A stretch of 64,000 bases of DNA from Amoebidium appalachense (lineage: Eukaryota > Ichthyosporea), in assembly GCA_963693365.1 (NCBI GenBank), contig CAVNZM010000012.1, positions 2,046,001 to 2,110,000 on the forward strand. The letters are read 5' to 3'. This document shows positions 63,632 through 64,000 of the stretch, in pieces. Position numbers and translations under genes: made by a program. Each line of letters opens with the position of its first letter. Position 1 is the stretch's first letter. The notes under the pieces were generated by a model. It was not told the origin of the DNA and ran no database searches. It was given only the letters and a program-made list of their open reading frames with translations.

Positions 63632-64000
63632 TATATGAAACAAAACCCACGGTAAGTGAATGAATGAGGTACAAAATAAAAAAAAGCTCCGGGCAAGGAG
63701 GCAACGCAGGGCAAAGAGAAGCACGGGGGGGAGGAGGGGGAGGGGAAGAGAGGGGCAACGAATTGGGGGTGGAAGGGTAAGCTTCCCCCTCCCCCCCCCC
63801 CCTTTTGAGGGGGGGGAGGGGGGAGGGGGGACGGGGGGGAAGATCCACACAAAATGTGAAAGGAGAGGTTGGACCAAAGAGGAGAGGGAAGGGGGACAAG
63901 GCAAGCAACGGCTTCTTGGTGGTGGAACACCATGGAGCAGTGGGAGAGCATGGGTCCGGGTTCCTACCCATCCCCCTCCCCCCCCCCCCCCCCCCCCCCC
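63632..64000. other. Upstream flank of the kinase gene, polypurine/C-rich
   Basis: The sequence is G/A-rich with a C run at 63788-63802, and the window ends in poly-C (63973-64000). No exon is supported. The true 5' end of the kinase gene may lie here or beyond the window. Confidence 0.4.

Overview
The window is nuclear DNA of a eukaryote, most likely a unicellular or algal protist. Two host genes carry canonical GT-AG introns loaded with (C)n, (AC)n and (GT)n tracts. One encodes a voltage-gated K+ channel with no T1 tetramerisation domain, the other an HRI-type eIF2-alpha kinase. The mobile DNA includes an integrated DJR-capsid DNA virus (Polinton or polinton-like), a chromodomain Ty3 retrotransposon, an APE-type non-LTR element, a tRNA-derived SINE and MITEs. 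I cannot name the species.

Layout. 1-13620 and 21474-22921: part of an integrated Polinton/PLV-type virus. It has an A32/FtsK-like packaging ATPase, a probable double-jelly-roll major capsid protein, several small structural-type proteins, a VLTF3-like late transcription factor and a protein-primed family B DNA polymerase. No integrase or adenain-like protease is visible, so the element continues left of the window. 13621-21473: a 7853-bp Ty3/gypsy chromovirus on the minus strand. Its LTRs look identical and it has a 5-bp target duplication. It sits inside the viral polymerase gene and cuts it in two. 22385-22921: six copies of a 13-bp CCAAT-type motif and a 73-bp palindrome with two CRE sites. 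23010-25650: AT-richer DNA with one unrecognised interrupted frame.

25651-35472: Kv-type channel, seven exons, plus strand, all junction phases consistent. 36537-38597: MITEs with long or GGCCTGTTTGGCA-type terminal inverted repeats. 38768-43806: a decayed non-LTR retrotransposon (two ORFs) carrying a nested SINE with 14-bp target duplications. 44895-47297: a small unrecognised gene with three near-identical ~510-bp introns separated by unrelated exons. This is the pattern of introner elements. Each intron carries three hairpins with one shared loop but different stems; this is the most novel-looking signal in the window. 49234-63631: HRI-like eIF2-alpha kinase, minus strand, at least 14 exons, with introns full of simple repeats and decayed minisatellites.

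In the viral block, ATPase and capsid protein form the morphogenesis module, VLTF3 would drive late transcription and PolB would replicate the genome. The retrotransposon insertion has inactivated this copy. Several further frames in the window are interrupted by one in-frame TAA or by single-base shifts in C-rich tracts.
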